Origin: DAMCZI01 sp032095175
GTDB taxonomy: Bacteria > Bacillota > Clostridia > Clostridiales > Caloramatoraceae
Direction: 5' to 3'
DNA: 64,000 bases
Assembly (NCBI GenBank): GCA_032095175.1
Contig: DAMCZI010000025.1
Location: forward strand, 1-64,000
In this document: positions 42,351-51,802 of the stretch, piece after piece
Layout: the number at the start of each line of letters is the position of its first letter
Numbering within the stretch: the stretch's first letter is position 1
The notes under the pieces: model-generated
Databases searched by the model: none
The model's input: only the letters and a program-made list of their open reading frames with translations
What the model was told of the DNA's origin: nothing
Program-made: the position numbers and the translations under genes

Positions 42351-42860
42351 ATGGATAATAAGCTTAGAATTGCAGGAATAGTTCAGGACTCAATTGTAGA
42401 TGGCCCTGGAATAAGACTTGTGGTTTTTACACAGGGCTGCAGGCACAACTGTCCTGGATGTCATAATCCCCATACACATTCCTTTGATGGAGGAAAGTTG
42501 GTGGATATTGAATATATTATAGAGCAGGCGAGGGAAAACCCGCTATTGGACGGTATAACATTAAGTGGTGGAGAACCCTTTGAACAGGCAAATATTTTAT
42601 CAAAGCTTGCAAAACAGGCTAAGGCTTTAGGATATAATATTATGACATATACAGGCTATACCTATGAGTATATACTGAGCAGCTCTTCTAAAATTGATGG
42701 TTGGGCAGAATTCCTTGATAACATAGATATACTTGTAGATGGAAGGTTTGAAATTGAAAAAAAGAACCCTCTGTTAAAATTTAGAGGCTCTGAAAATCAG
42801 CGTGTCATAGATGTTAAGAAAACAAGGCTTAAGGGCGAAATAGTTCTTGCTGATATTTAA
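42351..42860 (+). CDS. nrdG: Anaerobic ribonucleotide reductase activating protein (radical SAM)
   Basis: A 169-residue radical-SAM activase with the CxxxCxxC cluster motif in GCRHNCPGCHNP, which reduces SAM to generate the glycyl radical on NrdD. TLSGGEPFEQ is the SAM-binding GGE block. The size and the position right behind nrdD are typical. It ends at a strong terminator, so nrdDG is a two-gene operon. Confidence 0.97.
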   Translation: MDNKLRIAGIVQDSIVDGPGIRLVVFTQGCRHNCPGCHNPHTHSFDGGKLVDIEYIIEQARENPLLDGITLSGGEPFEQANILSKLAKQAKALGYNIMTYTGYTYEYILSSSSKIDGWAEFLDNIDILVDGRFEIEKKNPLLKFRGSENQRVIDVKKTRLKGEIVLADI

Positions 42861-42865
42861 AATTT

Positions 42866-42925
42866 AAAACACCTCAATCCATGAGAAGCAATTAATAAAA
42901 GCATGGATTGAGGTGTTTTTGTTTC
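42866..42925 (+). terminator. Terminator of nrdDG
   Basis: AAACACCTCAATCCATG pairs with CATGGATTGAGGTGTTT across an 18-base loop, followed by TTGTTT. Confidence 0.85.
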
Positions 42926-43141
42926 GATATAAATTGCATTAAAATTCTATTGTATTCCAAGTAAATAAAATCATATAGTCGATATATAAATTTCCAGATA
43001 TAACAGTATGTAGGTGTTAAATGTTATCAATTGAGAATAAAAATTAAACATAAAAGTGTTTACGAGCAAGGCATAAAGTAATATAATGTATAATAATGGA
43101 ATGTTCAATTGATAATATATATGGGATTAGGGGGGAATAAA

Positions 43142-43840
43142 ATGATAATGAAAGCGGAGAATGTGAGCAGAAAGTATAAAGTTGGAGAAAACAATTTCTT
43201 TGCACTAAAGGGAGTAAGCTTTGAGGTGAAGGAAAAAGAAATTATAACTATTCTTGGACCTTCCGGATCGGGTAAATCCACTCTTCTAAATATCATTGGC
43301 GGTATTGATAGAATTGATGAAGGAGAGATTGAGGTTGATGGTATAAAACTTTCTCAAATTGGGGATAGGGAGCTTACAATGTATAGAAGAGAGAAAATTG
43401 GATTTGTATTTCAATTCTATAACCTTATACCAAACCTTACTGTATATGAGAACGTTGAGGTATCATCCAGTATAAGCAAAAATGCAATGGATATAAAAGA
43501 AGTTTTAGAGTCAGTAGGAATGCTTGATAAATCTGATAAGTTTCCATCGGAGTTAAGTGGTGGAGAGCAGCAGAGGGTTTCAATTGCAAGGGCTATTGTT
43601 AAAAATCCAAAGATACTCTTGTTTGATGAACCCACAGGTGCACTTGATTATTCAACATCGAAGGATATATTAAATCTCATTGAAAAAATAAATATAAAGT
43701 ATGGTACAACAATGTTTATAGTTACACATAACAATGCAATAAGTGCAATGTCTGATAGGATCATTAAGCTGAGAAGTGGGGAGATAACAGAGATTATTAC
43801 TAACAGAAGCAAGATAAAGGCAGAGGGAGTTGAGTGGTAA
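43142..43840 (+). CDS. ABC transporter ATP-binding protein (LolD/MacB-like)
   Basis: A 232-residue ATPase with Walker A GPSGSGKST, the Q-loop FQFYNLIPNLTV, signature LSGGEQQR, Walker B ILLFDEPTGALD and the switch His in VTHN. This subfamily drives FtsX-type permeases in lipoprotein, peptide or antibiotic export. ATG 43142 follows AGGGGGG with 6-base spacing. The stop overlaps the permease start by one base, and a two-component system lies in the same direction downstream. Confidence 0.95.
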   Translation: MIMKAENVSRKYKVGENNFFALKGVSFEVKEKEIITILGPSGSGKSTLLNIIGGIDRIDEGEIEVDGIKLSQIGDRELTMYRREKIGFVFQFYNLIPNLTVYENVEVSSSISKNAMDIKEVLESVGMLDKSDKFPSELSGGEQQRVSIARAIVKNPKILLFDEPTGALDYSTSKDILNLIEKINIKYGTTMFIVTHNNAISAMSDRIIKLRSGEITEIITNRSKIKAEGVEW

Positions 43841-46062
43841 TGGCACTTGAAAAAAGAGTTAAAAGAGTGTTTTTAAAAAATAAATCTAAATATTTAGGCT
43901 CACTTTTCCTCGTAGCATTGGGGTGCACACTTTATGTTGTTTTAAATACACTTGTTGTTAATCTGAATGGCAACCTTGAAAGCCTTACTAAAAAAAGTAT
44001 TAGAGAAGATGCAAAAGCAGTTTTAGTTAAAGATATAGATAATATAGATGAACTTGAAAAAAGGTTTGATGCAGTCATTGAGAAAAGGAAAAGCTTTGAT
44101 TATGAAATAAAAAATGGAGTTTCACTTAGGGTGTTTGATTATAGTGAAAAGGTTGACATACCATTTATAGTAAAGGGAAGCACTATTAAAAGAGATAATG
44201 ATATGCTTATAAATCCAGCTTTTGCTAATACTCAAGGCATTAATATAGGAGATAAAATAAAAGTTTCTGGTGAAGAATTTTGTGTTTCGGGATATATGAC
44301 AATACCCGATTATGTCTATCCAACGAAGCTGGAATCCGATATAGTGGCAGATCCTAATAGCTTTGGAATTGCAGTAATATCAAAGAATAAGATGAGTCAA
44401 ATGAATAATAGCAATGAGACAATTAATATAAGGTACAATTCAGCTTTATCCTCTGATATAAAAGAATATCTTAATAAAAACTTCGGAATTATGTTTTGGC
44501 AGAATATCGATGATAATCCAAGATACACAATGGTAAAGGGTGAAGTTACTAGCCTTAAAGAGGTTACATTAAGTATACCCCTGGCGATATTTCTTCTTAC
44601 CTGTCTGCTTCTTTCAACTGTAATCTGGAGAATGGTGAAAATGGAGTTTGTTGAGATTGGTACTCTATATGCCATCGGGTATACGAAGAAAGAAATATTA
44701 AAGCACTATTTAACATATCCTTTGGCAGTTGCAATCTCAGGAGCAGCTATAGGAGAAGTATTAAGTCTTTTACTTGTAAAGCCTATTCTTAGATACTATT
44801 CCTTCTATTTCAACCTTCCAATAATGAAAGTTAACTACAGGTTAGAGCACATGGTGATCGGATTTGTTATGCCTGTTGTTCTCCTTACAGCTGCAGGAAT
44901 TGTTGTAACAGTGAGAGCACTTAGATTGTCACCTGTGAAGCTTATGAGGGGACATGGACAAAAAAACAAGGTTGGGATTTTTGAAAAAAACATGAACCTT
45001 AGGAGGTTTAAATTTAAGACTAAATTTAAAATAAGGGAAATATTAAGGAGCTTTTCAAAAATTATCATAATAATATTAGGGGTTACAGCATCATCAATGC
45101 TTTTACTTTTAGGCTCGGCAGCACAGGATTCCTTTGATTATCTTGTTAAGGATGGTATGAACAATTCATTTAAATATAACTATAATTATGTCTTTAAAGC
45201 TCCAATGAAAGCTAATACCTATAAAGGGGAAGAATATAATGCAGCACCATTCACAACCCTAGATAAAAAAGAAGAAATAATTATCTATGGTATTAGAAAA
45301 GATAGTACTATGATAAATCTAGAGGATAAGGATGGTAAAAGAATTGATGGGGAAAAAACTGTAATATCAAGATCCTTTGCAAAAAAAATGAATTTAAAAA
45401 TTGGAAATGTTATCGAAATACAAAATAAATTGAATGATAAAAAATATAGTATCAAGGTTGATGATATATGTGAAGTATATATAGGAAGCTTTATTTATAT
45501 GCCAATCGAAGAATTTAACAAAATGATGGGAGTTGATGAAAAAACCTACACAGGAATATTTAGCGACAGAAGTATTGATATTGATAAAAATATTCTTTTA
45601 AAAACAGAGAGCAGAGAAGAAACGATAAAAGCCTTTGATTCCTTTATAAAGCCTATGAGATATTTTTTGCTTGGTGCAGGTGTTCTTGCATTTATAATTG
45701 CCCTTATTATTCTGTACATTATGATATCACTTATAATTGAAGAAAATAAAGTAAGTATATCAATGCTTAAGGTATTGGGATATGGTAACAGGGAAATAGG
45801 TAGCATGCTTATGAATACATTTAATATCCCGGTTATAATAGGATATATTATTTCCATTCCTCTTCTTTACATGTCTCTTGGAAGGGTTATGGATAGCTCG
45901 ATGAAAGAAATTGATATGACAACTCCAATTATAATAGCTCCAATAAAAATAGCAATTGGGTTTGTCATTATGTATCTTACCTATGAATTTTCAAAATTTC
46001 TATCAAAGAGGAAAGTACTATCAATTTCAATGGCAGAAAGCCTTAAGGCCCAGAGAGAATAA
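43840..46062 (+). CDS. FtsX-like ABC permease
   Basis: A 740-residue membrane protein with a repeated plan: a helix near residue 20-38, an extracellular region of about 200 residues, three helices (about 245-365), then the same pattern again (helix near 408, extracellular region, three C-terminal helices). The two FtsX blocks mark a MacB/FtsX-type mechanotransmission permease. ATG 43840 overlaps the ATPase stop codon, indicating translational coupling; a GTG two codons upstream is less likely. Substrate unknown; antimicrobial-peptide resistance or signalling is plausible given the adjacent regulator and kinase. Confidence 0.9.
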   Translation: MALEKRVKRVFLKNKSKYLGSLFLVALGCTLYVVLNTLVVNLNGNLESLTKKSIREDAKAVLVKDIDNIDELEKRFDAVIEKRKSFDYEIKNGVSLRVFDYSEKVDIPFIVKGSTIKRDNDMLINPAFANTQGINIGDKIKVSGEEFCVSGYMTIPDYVYPTKLESDIVADPNSFGIAVISKNKMSQMNNSNETINIRYNSALSSDIKEYLNKNFGIMFWQNIDDNPRYTMVKGEVTSLKEVTLSIPLAIFLLTCLLLSTVIWRMVKMEFVEIGTLYAIGYTKKEILKHYLTYPLAVAISGAAIGEVLSLLLVKPILRYYSFYFNLPIMKVNYRLEHMVIGFVMPVVLLTAAGIVVTVRALRLSPVKLMRGHGQKNKVGIFEKNMNLRRFKFKTKFKIREILRSFSKIIIIILGVTASSMLLLLGSAAQDSFDYLVKDGMNNSFKYNYNYVFKAPMKANTYKGEEYNAAPFTTLDKKEEIIIYGIRKDSTMINLEDKDGKRIDGEKTVISRSFAKKMNLKIGNVIEIQNKLNDKKYSIKVDDICEVYIGSFIYMPIEEFNKMMGVDEKTYTGIFSDRSIDIDKNILLKTESREETIKAFDSFIKPMRYFLLGAGVLAFIIALIILYIMISLIIEENKVSISMLKVLGYGNREIGSMLMNTFNIPVIIGYIISIPLLYMSLGRVMDSSMKEIDMTTPIIIAPIKIAIGFVIMYLTYEFSKFLSKRKVLSISMAESLKAQRE

Positions 46063-46145
46063 TATATTGTGTCTTCATTTTTTCTTCAAATTTTTAATTT
46101 ATAATTAACTATAGGATAATTGTTGTTGGAGGTAAGCAGCAAGCT

Positions 46146-46829
46146 ATGATGAACATTTTGATTATTGAAGATGAAGAGAAGGTTTCTAGTGTTATAAAGG
46201 CATATCTTGAAAGAGAAAGATATTGTGTTTATTGTGCAGATAAGGGTATTGAAGGCATAAGACTATTTAAAGAAATTAAATTTGAATTAGTCATTCTAGA
46301 TCTTATGCTTCCTGATATTGAAGGTGAAGAGGTTTGCAGAATTATAAGAAATATATCGGATGTTTATATTTTTATGTTAACTGCAAAGGGTACTGAAAGT
46401 GATAAAATAAGTGGCCTTAATATAGGTGCAGACGAATATCTTGTAAAGCCATTTAGTCCAAGAGAGTTAACTGCAAGGGTTAATGCTGTATTTAGAAGGA
46501 TAGATGCAGATAGATCCCTTGCACTTAGTTTTAACAATGGTAACCTTGTAATTGATAGGGATAAAAGAGTTGTTAAGGTAATGGGAGAAAGTGTATCGCT
46601 TACACCAAATGAGTTTGACATACTTTATGTTCTTGCTGTAAACAATGGAAGAGTTTTAAGTAGAGAACAATTGATTGAGAGTGTTTTTGGGTTTGATTTT
46701 GAAGGCTTTGACAGAACAGTTGATGTTCATATTAAAAATTTACGTAAGAAAATAGAAGTGGACAGCAAGAACCCAAGGTATATTAAGACAGTTACAAAGC
46801 TTGGATATAAATTTGACGGTGATAACTGA
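46146..46829 (+). CDS. OmpR/PhoB-family response regulator
   Basis: A 227-residue regulator with receiver acidic cluster EDE (8-10), phosphoacceptor Asp52 (VILDLMLPDIEG), Lys in VKPF and a winged-helix domain (LTPNEFDILYVLAVNNGRVL). Start ATG 46146 or the adjacent 46149 follows GGAGG at long spacing. It is 83 bp behind the permease and overlaps its kinase gene by one base. It probably controls the transporter operon. Confidence 0.93.
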   Translation: MMNILIIEDEEKVSSVIKAYLERERYCVYCADKGIEGIRLFKEIKFELVILDLMLPDIEGEEVCRIIRNISDVYIFMLTAKGTESDKISGLNIGADEYLVKPFSPRELTARVNAVFRRIDADRSLALSFNNGNLVIDRDKRVVKVMGESVSLTPNEFDILYVLAVNNGRVLSREQLIESVFGFDFEGFDRTVDVHIKNLRKKIEVDSKNPRYIKTVTKLGYKFDGDN

Positions 46830-48199
46830 TGCAGAGTATAAGAAGAAAGTTAAACTCAAATCTTATTATCTGTGCTGTCATTGCAATTTTTTTATCAGCG
46901 CTATTTGTGAACTTTACTATTGTTAACAGCTTTAGAAGGTATGTTGAAGGAAATCAGGAAAAAAGGAATATGAGAATTGTTGATTTTCTTGGGGAAACGT
47001 ACAAAAGAGATGGCAAATGGAGTAAAAACTCTGGAATAGAACTATTGCATGAAGCTTATATGAGTAACTATTGTCTAACTCTCATGGATAATAACAAAAA
47101 TATAATTTGGGCAATGAATCCTGAGGATATAAGGACTAAAACTCATATTAAGATGATGGAGGGCTCTAGTAAGGGTATATATAAAACAAAGGATTTTGAT
47201 ATAGTTGTTGATGGAAAAGTAGTGGGGTATGTTACTATAGGGCAGTATTCTTCAATACTTTTATCACAGGATGATGTCAATTTTAAGTTTGCAATTAATA
47301 AATCCATAGCTGTAAGTATTATGATAGCGGTTATATTTACAATCATAATGAGTTTAATAATATCAAAAGAATTTTCAATTCCCATTAAGGAGGTTTCTGA
47401 TACATCCATTAGTCTATCTTATGGAAACTATGAAGCACGCTCGAATTTTAAAAGTGATATTGTAGAAATTGAGAATTTAAAAGAAAGCATTAATGACTTG
47501 GGAGAAAAGCTAAAAGAGCAGGACGCTATAAGGAAACGTCTCGTTTCTGATATTACACATGAGATAAGGACACCTTTAAATATTCTTCAAAATAATCTTG
47601 AAGCTATGATTGACGGGGTTTATGATATAACAACAGAAAGGCTGGAAGCATTAAACGAAGAGGTTATAAGATTTGGCAGGCTTCTTAATAGCTTAAATGC
47701 TTTGAAAGAATTAGACACAGCTGAAATGCTGGTGAATCGTAAAGTGTTTTCTATTAATGAACTTATTCTTTCAGTGATAGATGATTTTTCTCTGGTTATA
47801 AGTAACAAAGAAATAAAACTAGATGTTATGCTAGAGGAGGAAAAAAGCTATTTTATTGAAGGGGATTATGATAGATTAAAACAGGTATTTATAAATTTAC
47901 TTTCAAATTCAGTAAAGTTTACTGGAAAAGGTGGAAAAATAAATATTGAATTAAGTGAAAATGATAGCTTTGTTATTTTTAACTTGAAGGATAATGGAAT
48001 TGGAATAAGGAAAGAAGATTTGCCCTTCATATTTGAGAGATTATATAGAGGCGATAAGAGCAGAAACAAAATAAAGGGACATGGTATAGGGCTAACAGTA
48101 GTTAAAAAAATTTTGGAATTACATGATGCACATATAGATGTGAAAAGTAGTGAAGGAAATGGGACTATATTTAAAATTTATTTTAAGAAAGCTTTATAA
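46829..48199 (+). CDS. Membrane sensor histidine kinase
   Basis: A 456-residue kinase: transmembrane helix at 12-32, extracellular sensor of about 120 residues, second helix (about 157-177), HAMP domain, dimerization domain with His244 (SDITHEIRTPLNIL), and an HATPase domain (LLSNSVKFTGKGG, GHGIGLTVVKK). The start overlaps the regulator's stop (TGATG). With the ABC/FtsX genes upstream it resembles transporter-linked kinases that detect antimicrobials or envelope stress, though it has a larger sensor than the BceS type. Confidence 0.94.
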   Translation: MQSIRRKLNSNLIICAVIAIFLSALFVNFTIVNSFRRYVEGNQEKRNMRIVDFLGETYKRDGKWSKNSGIELLHEAYMSNYCLTLMDNNKNIIWAMNPEDIRTKTHIKMMEGSSKGIYKTKDFDIVVDGKVVGYVTIGQYSSILLSQDDVNFKFAINKSIAVSIMIAVIFTIIMSLIISKEFSIPIKEVSDTSISLSYGNYEARSNFKSDIVEIENLKESINDLGEKLKEQDAIRKRLVSDITHEIRTPLNILQNNLEAMIDGVYDITTERLEALNEEVIRFGRLLNSLNALKELDTAEMLVNRKVFSINELILSVIDDFSLVISNKEIKLDVMLEEEKSYFIEGDYDRLKQVFINLLSNSVKFTGKGGKINIELSENDSFVIFNLKDNGIGIRKEDLPFIFERLYRGDKSRNKIKGHGIGLTVVKKILELHDAHIDVKSSEGNGTIFKIYFKKAL

Positions 48200-48227
48200 T
48201 AAAGGAATTTAAAATATGTAATATGAA

Positions 48228-48359
48228 TTGGTATTAATTGCATTAGGTTTCGCAACACCTATGAGGGTAACAGTTGGTATGAATGTATGTGTTGGATTAT
48301 ATCCGGCAATTGTTGCTGTATTTGTGGCAAGAATATTCAATATAGATGTAAATATATAA
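48228..48359 (+). CDS. Possible small membrane protein or gene remnant
   Basis: An open frame of 43 residues from TTG 48228, mostly hydrophobic (LVLIALGFATPMRV, then VCVGLYPAIVAVFVARIF). It has no convincing ribosome binding site, and a stop codon lies just upstream. It could be the tail of a lost membrane protein. No family recognised. Confidence 0.2.
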   Translation: MVLIALGFATPMRVTVGMNVCVGLYPAIVAVFVARIFNIDVNI

Positions 48360-48437
48360 ATATTAATGTATTTGTTATTACAATATACTTAGCTGATACA
48401 GCTTTAAATGATAGAATGTCAATATACTTTATATAAT

Positions 48438-48476
48438 AAAACTCCTCTAGGTTCTCAGAGGAGTTTTATTATATTA
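48438..48476 (+). terminator. Terminator of the ABC/two-component operon
   Basis: An AAAACTCCTCT/AGAGGAGTTTT perfect 11-bp stem with an 8-base loop, then ATTATATT. Confidence 0.8.
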
Positions 48477-48708
48477 TAATCGCAATTCTATAGGATTTGT
48501 TTAATTGTTAAATATTATTTTGTAATAGGTTTCATGAAAAAATGCTAAAAGTAATAAAATATGACTGAATTATAAATAAAAGATAAAAAATTATATGAGG
48601 TGTTCAATTTTTAGAAAAACATATATTTACAACAACATTGACAATGTTAATACAAATTGGTATATTTATGGGAAAATAATATGTTTATGGAAGCAGGAGG
48701 GTTATGGA

Positions 48709-50994
48709 GTGGATTGGGCAGCTTTAATAGGAAATATACAAATTCAATCAGTTATACTTTTAAATGAATTTGATAAAAAAGAGCTGTACTATGTTAAAAA
48801 ATACATAAAAGAAGAAATAGAGGGTATTGATTATGGAGCTTTTAACAGTGAATTGCAGAAGGAAGATTTAAATTACATAAAGAAAACTGATAAAAACAAT
48901 ATTATGGTTGAAATATTAAAAGAAGGATACGAAAATGTTAGCTTTGATAAATATATAAGATGCTGCTATACAGATGAGCCTTTTAGCAAAGATGAAAATG
49001 TTTTTTACTATGCTTTAAATAGTGTAATTGCAGAAAGCATTGCAAATAAGGTTAAAAAGTTATTAAAAGATAAAACTTTTTCAATGAAAAATAATATACA
49101 AAAGTTTATTGACACATTATTTCCCAAAAACATTAGATCGGCTAGAAATTTATTTGAGGAATTTTTTCTTATCATGGGAATGTCCCTGCAGGAAGATGAG
49201 GAGTTCCCTATAAAAGAGTATACACAAGAAGAGATAAATATGTTAGGAAATGATTTTCTTCATAATTATGTTTATTTAAATGAAGTAATATTTAAATATC
49301 ACAGCAATGTAATTAAAAACGTTAAAGTTGAAGTGGAGGGATTTGAGGAAACCATCAAAAGGAATGAAAGAACCATTGAAAAATATAAGAAAATTATAAA
49401 GAAATATGAGGGAAGGAAGAAAGAGGAATTTCAGTTTGAAAAAATGAAAGAAAATATGAATGAACTTAAAAAAGAGCTGGATATAAAGAACCAAATTATA
49501 GATAAGTTAACAAGGGAAATTCAAGATAATAAAGAAAGACCATTAAAGCTGTACAATAGTATGATTGATAATTTAAATGATCAGATTGCTAATTTAAAGT
49601 TAATTAATAAAGAAAGACAAATAGAATTGAAACAAATAAAGAAGGAGTACGATAAAATAATTCAAAATCCTACGTTGGAGGTTGTTAAAAAGTATATAGA
49701 AAATAACGGAGTTAATGAAGAACTTATTGCCATTATCAGTCCGTATGTAAAGCAAGAATGTGATGTTGAAGAAATTGTTGAGGAAAAACAAGAGGTTATA
49801 GAAGAACCTCAACCAGTGGCAGTTAATAGAATAGGTTATTGCGTTATTGATGATAACAAGCATTATGTATCATTTAATTACAATGATAGATTATACGAAT
49901 TAAATGGACTGCCAGAAGGAACATATTTGGCTGAAAATCAATTTATACTGGTTTCTCCAGAATACAACTTTAAATGGGCATATTCATATAAATATGATAA
50001 TTCATATTTGACAGGTATAAACATTGCTATTGTAAAGGAGTTTAATCAGGAAGAAAATTATTTAATAGTTGGCTATAGCGATGAAAAGGAAGAAAAAGTG
50101 GATTTGCGTAATTTCTCTAGTCCACGATTTAAACTAGGGCAGGTAATTGGAATACATGATGGAACAATTGCAAGGATGTATAGACCAATAAGTTATAATA
50201 TGGATAGTTTTATATTGTCAATTAAAGCAAAGCAGCATAGCGCTTATTTTGTTTTAAAAAATTTCAATACAGGTTTTTTTGTAAGAAATATCATAACAGG
50301 AGAAGAGCTACTGAAATCCTTTGAATTAAAGGATAATATAGCTATTGAAGAGGGGAATATAATTTGTACTAATGATAGCAGGCTTGTTACGACTTTTAAA
50401 TCAAGTAGATTTTATACAATGTCATCCTTGTACAATAAAAGCTATATTGGGGTATTGAGTGCAGATAACAAAAATTTCTTTGTAATAAAATCAAATGGGG
50501 AGAAGGTTATTGTAAACAATATACCTCCCAATATTGACTCTGGTTTAGATGGAGAAATAATAAAAATTGATGAGTTCAATAACTTTATTAGATTTGAAAA
50601 ACATGATGAAGCCTTTAACCAAGTACAGGCATTAGATAAAAGAATAGAAAAGAAACCTAGAAATAATTCTGTGTTTACGGGTGTTTTAAAAGCCAAAACA
50701 GGAGTTAAGGTTTTAATAATAGGGAATGTTAGTTATGAAAATTCATATAAGCTGGCATTCTTTAAAGAAGGAATTGATGTAGAAGTGATCGAAGGATTTG
50801 ATTCCTGGGGTAAAATTGCAGCATCAATTAAGGAATCTAATTATGTCATAATTGTCCTCAATCATGTTTCCCATGATAATATGTGGAGGATAAAAAGAAG
50901 CACCCCTGAAATTCCCGTTATTTACTCCGAATATGATGGAGCAAATCGATTAGTGGAGCTAATTGCACAGCAGAATACAAAGGAAAGTGTATAG
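48709..50994 (+). CDS. Large coiled-coil protein with C-terminal DUF2325-like domain
   Basis: A 761-residue cytosolic protein of unknown function. GTG 48709 has CAGGAGGG at 8-base spacing; the frame extends up to 48595 but without a usable site. Residues 1-200 are helical; about 205-345 is a long charged coiled coil; a Glu-rich hinge (about 350-365) leads to beta-rich repeats, including RIGYCVIDDNKHYVSF; the last 90 residues match DUF2325 (VLIIGNVSYENSYKLAFF, VEVIEGFDSW, HVSHDNMWRIKR). DUF2325 resembles a CheY-like or nucleotide-binding fold. It is alone, convergent with the aspartate kinase gene. Confidence 0.75.
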   Translation: MDWAALIGNIQIQSVILLNEFDKKELYYVKKYIKEEIEGIDYGAFNSELQKEDLNYIKKTDKNNIMVEILKEGYENVSFDKYIRCCYTDEPFSKDENVFYYALNSVIAESIANKVKKLLKDKTFSMKNNIQKFIDTLFPKNIRSARNLFEEFFLIMGMSLQEDEEFPIKEYTQEEINMLGNDFLHNYVYLNEVIFKYHSNVIKNVKVEVEGFEETIKRNERTIEKYKKIIKKYEGRKKEEFQFEKMKENMNELKKELDIKNQIIDKLTREIQDNKERPLKLYNSMIDNLNDQIANLKLINKERQIELKQIKKEYDKIIQNPTLEVVKKYIENNGVNEELIAIISPYVKQECDVEEIVEEKQEVIEEPQPVAVNRIGYCVIDDNKHYVSFNYNDRLYELNGLPEGTYLAENQFILVSPEYNFKWAYSYKYDNSYLTGINIAIVKEFNQEENYLIVGYSDEKEEKVDLRNFSSPRFKLGQVIGIHDGTIARMYRPISYNMDSFILSIKAKQHSAYFVLKNFNTGFFVRNIITGEELLKSFELKDNIAIEEGNIICTNDSRLVTTFKSSRFYTMSSLYNKSYIGVLSADNKNFFVIKSNGEKVIVNNIPPNIDSGLDGEIIKIDEFNNFIRFEKHDEAFNQVQALDKRIEKKPRNNSVFTGVLKAKTGVKVLIIGNVSYENSYKLAFFKEGIDVEVIEGFDSWGKIAASIKESNYVIIVLNHVSHDNMWRIKRSTPEIPVIYSEYDGANRLVELIAQQNTKESV

Positions 50995-51024
50995 AAAAAA
51001 TTATTGGAATAAATAAGAGGAGAG

Positions 51025-51057
51025 GATGTGGATAAATTAAATAAAATTATCCACATC
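51025..51057. terminator. Shared terminator between convergent genes
   Basis: GATGTGGATAA pairs perfectly with TTATCCACATC (51025-51035 with 51047-51057). It overlaps the last codons of the leftward aspartate kinase gene. Confidence 0.65.
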
Positions 51058-51801
51058 TCCTTTACTAATAAGTGTACCCTGACAATCTGAAAGGGTATTT
51101 TTTACATACAGGGGTATTTCATTTTTTTCTGCAATTTTTATAGAATCTGGAGTTAATACGTTTGCTCCGAGCTTCGCAATTTTATAAACTTCATTATAGG
51201 ACAAACTGTTTATAACTTTTGCGTTTTTTTCAACTTTGGGATCTGCTGTCATTACTCCATCAACATCGGTAAATATTTCGATGGCTTTTGCATTTAATGC
51301 ACCTCCGATAAGGGATGCAGTTGTATCACTTCCTCCACGGCCAAGTGTTGTTATTTCTCCATTTTCATTTATACCTTGAAAACCTGTTATAACAGGAATT
51401 ACATTATTCCTGATACATTGAAGAATATATTCAGTTTTAATTTTTAATACCTTTGCTTCTCCATAGTTGCTGTCTGTTATTATTCCTGCTTGCCAGCCTG
51501 TTAATGCCGCACTTTTATACCCATTAGCATTTAAAAGAGTGGAAAATAGCACACTTGATATTATCTCACCACAGGATAATAAGAGATCCATATCTCTAGG
51601 TTTAGGTGAATTGTATTGAGCTTTTATAAAATCAATTAGTGTATCAGTTGCATATGGATCCCCTTTCCTTCCAATTGCAGATACAACTACAACAGGAAAA
51701 GAGCCTTTGTCTATTACATTTTCAACCTTTTTAAAGGCAAGAAGTCTTCTTTCATAAGATGAAAGCGAAGTGCCGCCAAACTTTAATACAACTGTGTTCA
51801 T
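51037..51801 (-). CDS. Aspartate kinase, catalytic domain only (no ACT domains)
   Basis: A 254-residue amino-acid kinase that phosphorylates aspartate, the first step to aspartate semialdehyde. Marker blocks are VLKFGGTSLSS, the GRGGSDTTASLIGGAL loop and FTDVDGVMTADPK. Typical aspartate kinases have 400-450 residues with two ACT domains for Lys/Thr feedback; this one stops right after the kinase domain. ATG 51801 follows GGAGGTG. It is last in the SAM-riboswitch operon, 1 base after metF, so its control is likely through the riboswitch rather than allostery. It feeds the homocysteine route in the same operon. Confidence 0.9.
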   Translation of the reverse strand: MNTVVLKFGGTSLSSYERRLLAFKKVENVIDKGSFPVVVVSAIGRKGDPYATDTLIDFIKAQYNSPKPRDMDLLLSCGEIISSVLFSTLLNANGYKSAALTGWQAGIITDSNYGEAKVLKIKTEYILQCIRNNVIPVITGFQGINENGEITTLGRGGSDTTASLIGGALNAKAIEIFTDVDGVMTADPKVEKNAKVINSLSYNEVYKIAKLGANVLTPDSIKIAEKNEIPLYVKNTLSDCQGTLISKGDVDNFI

Positions 51802-51802
51802 T

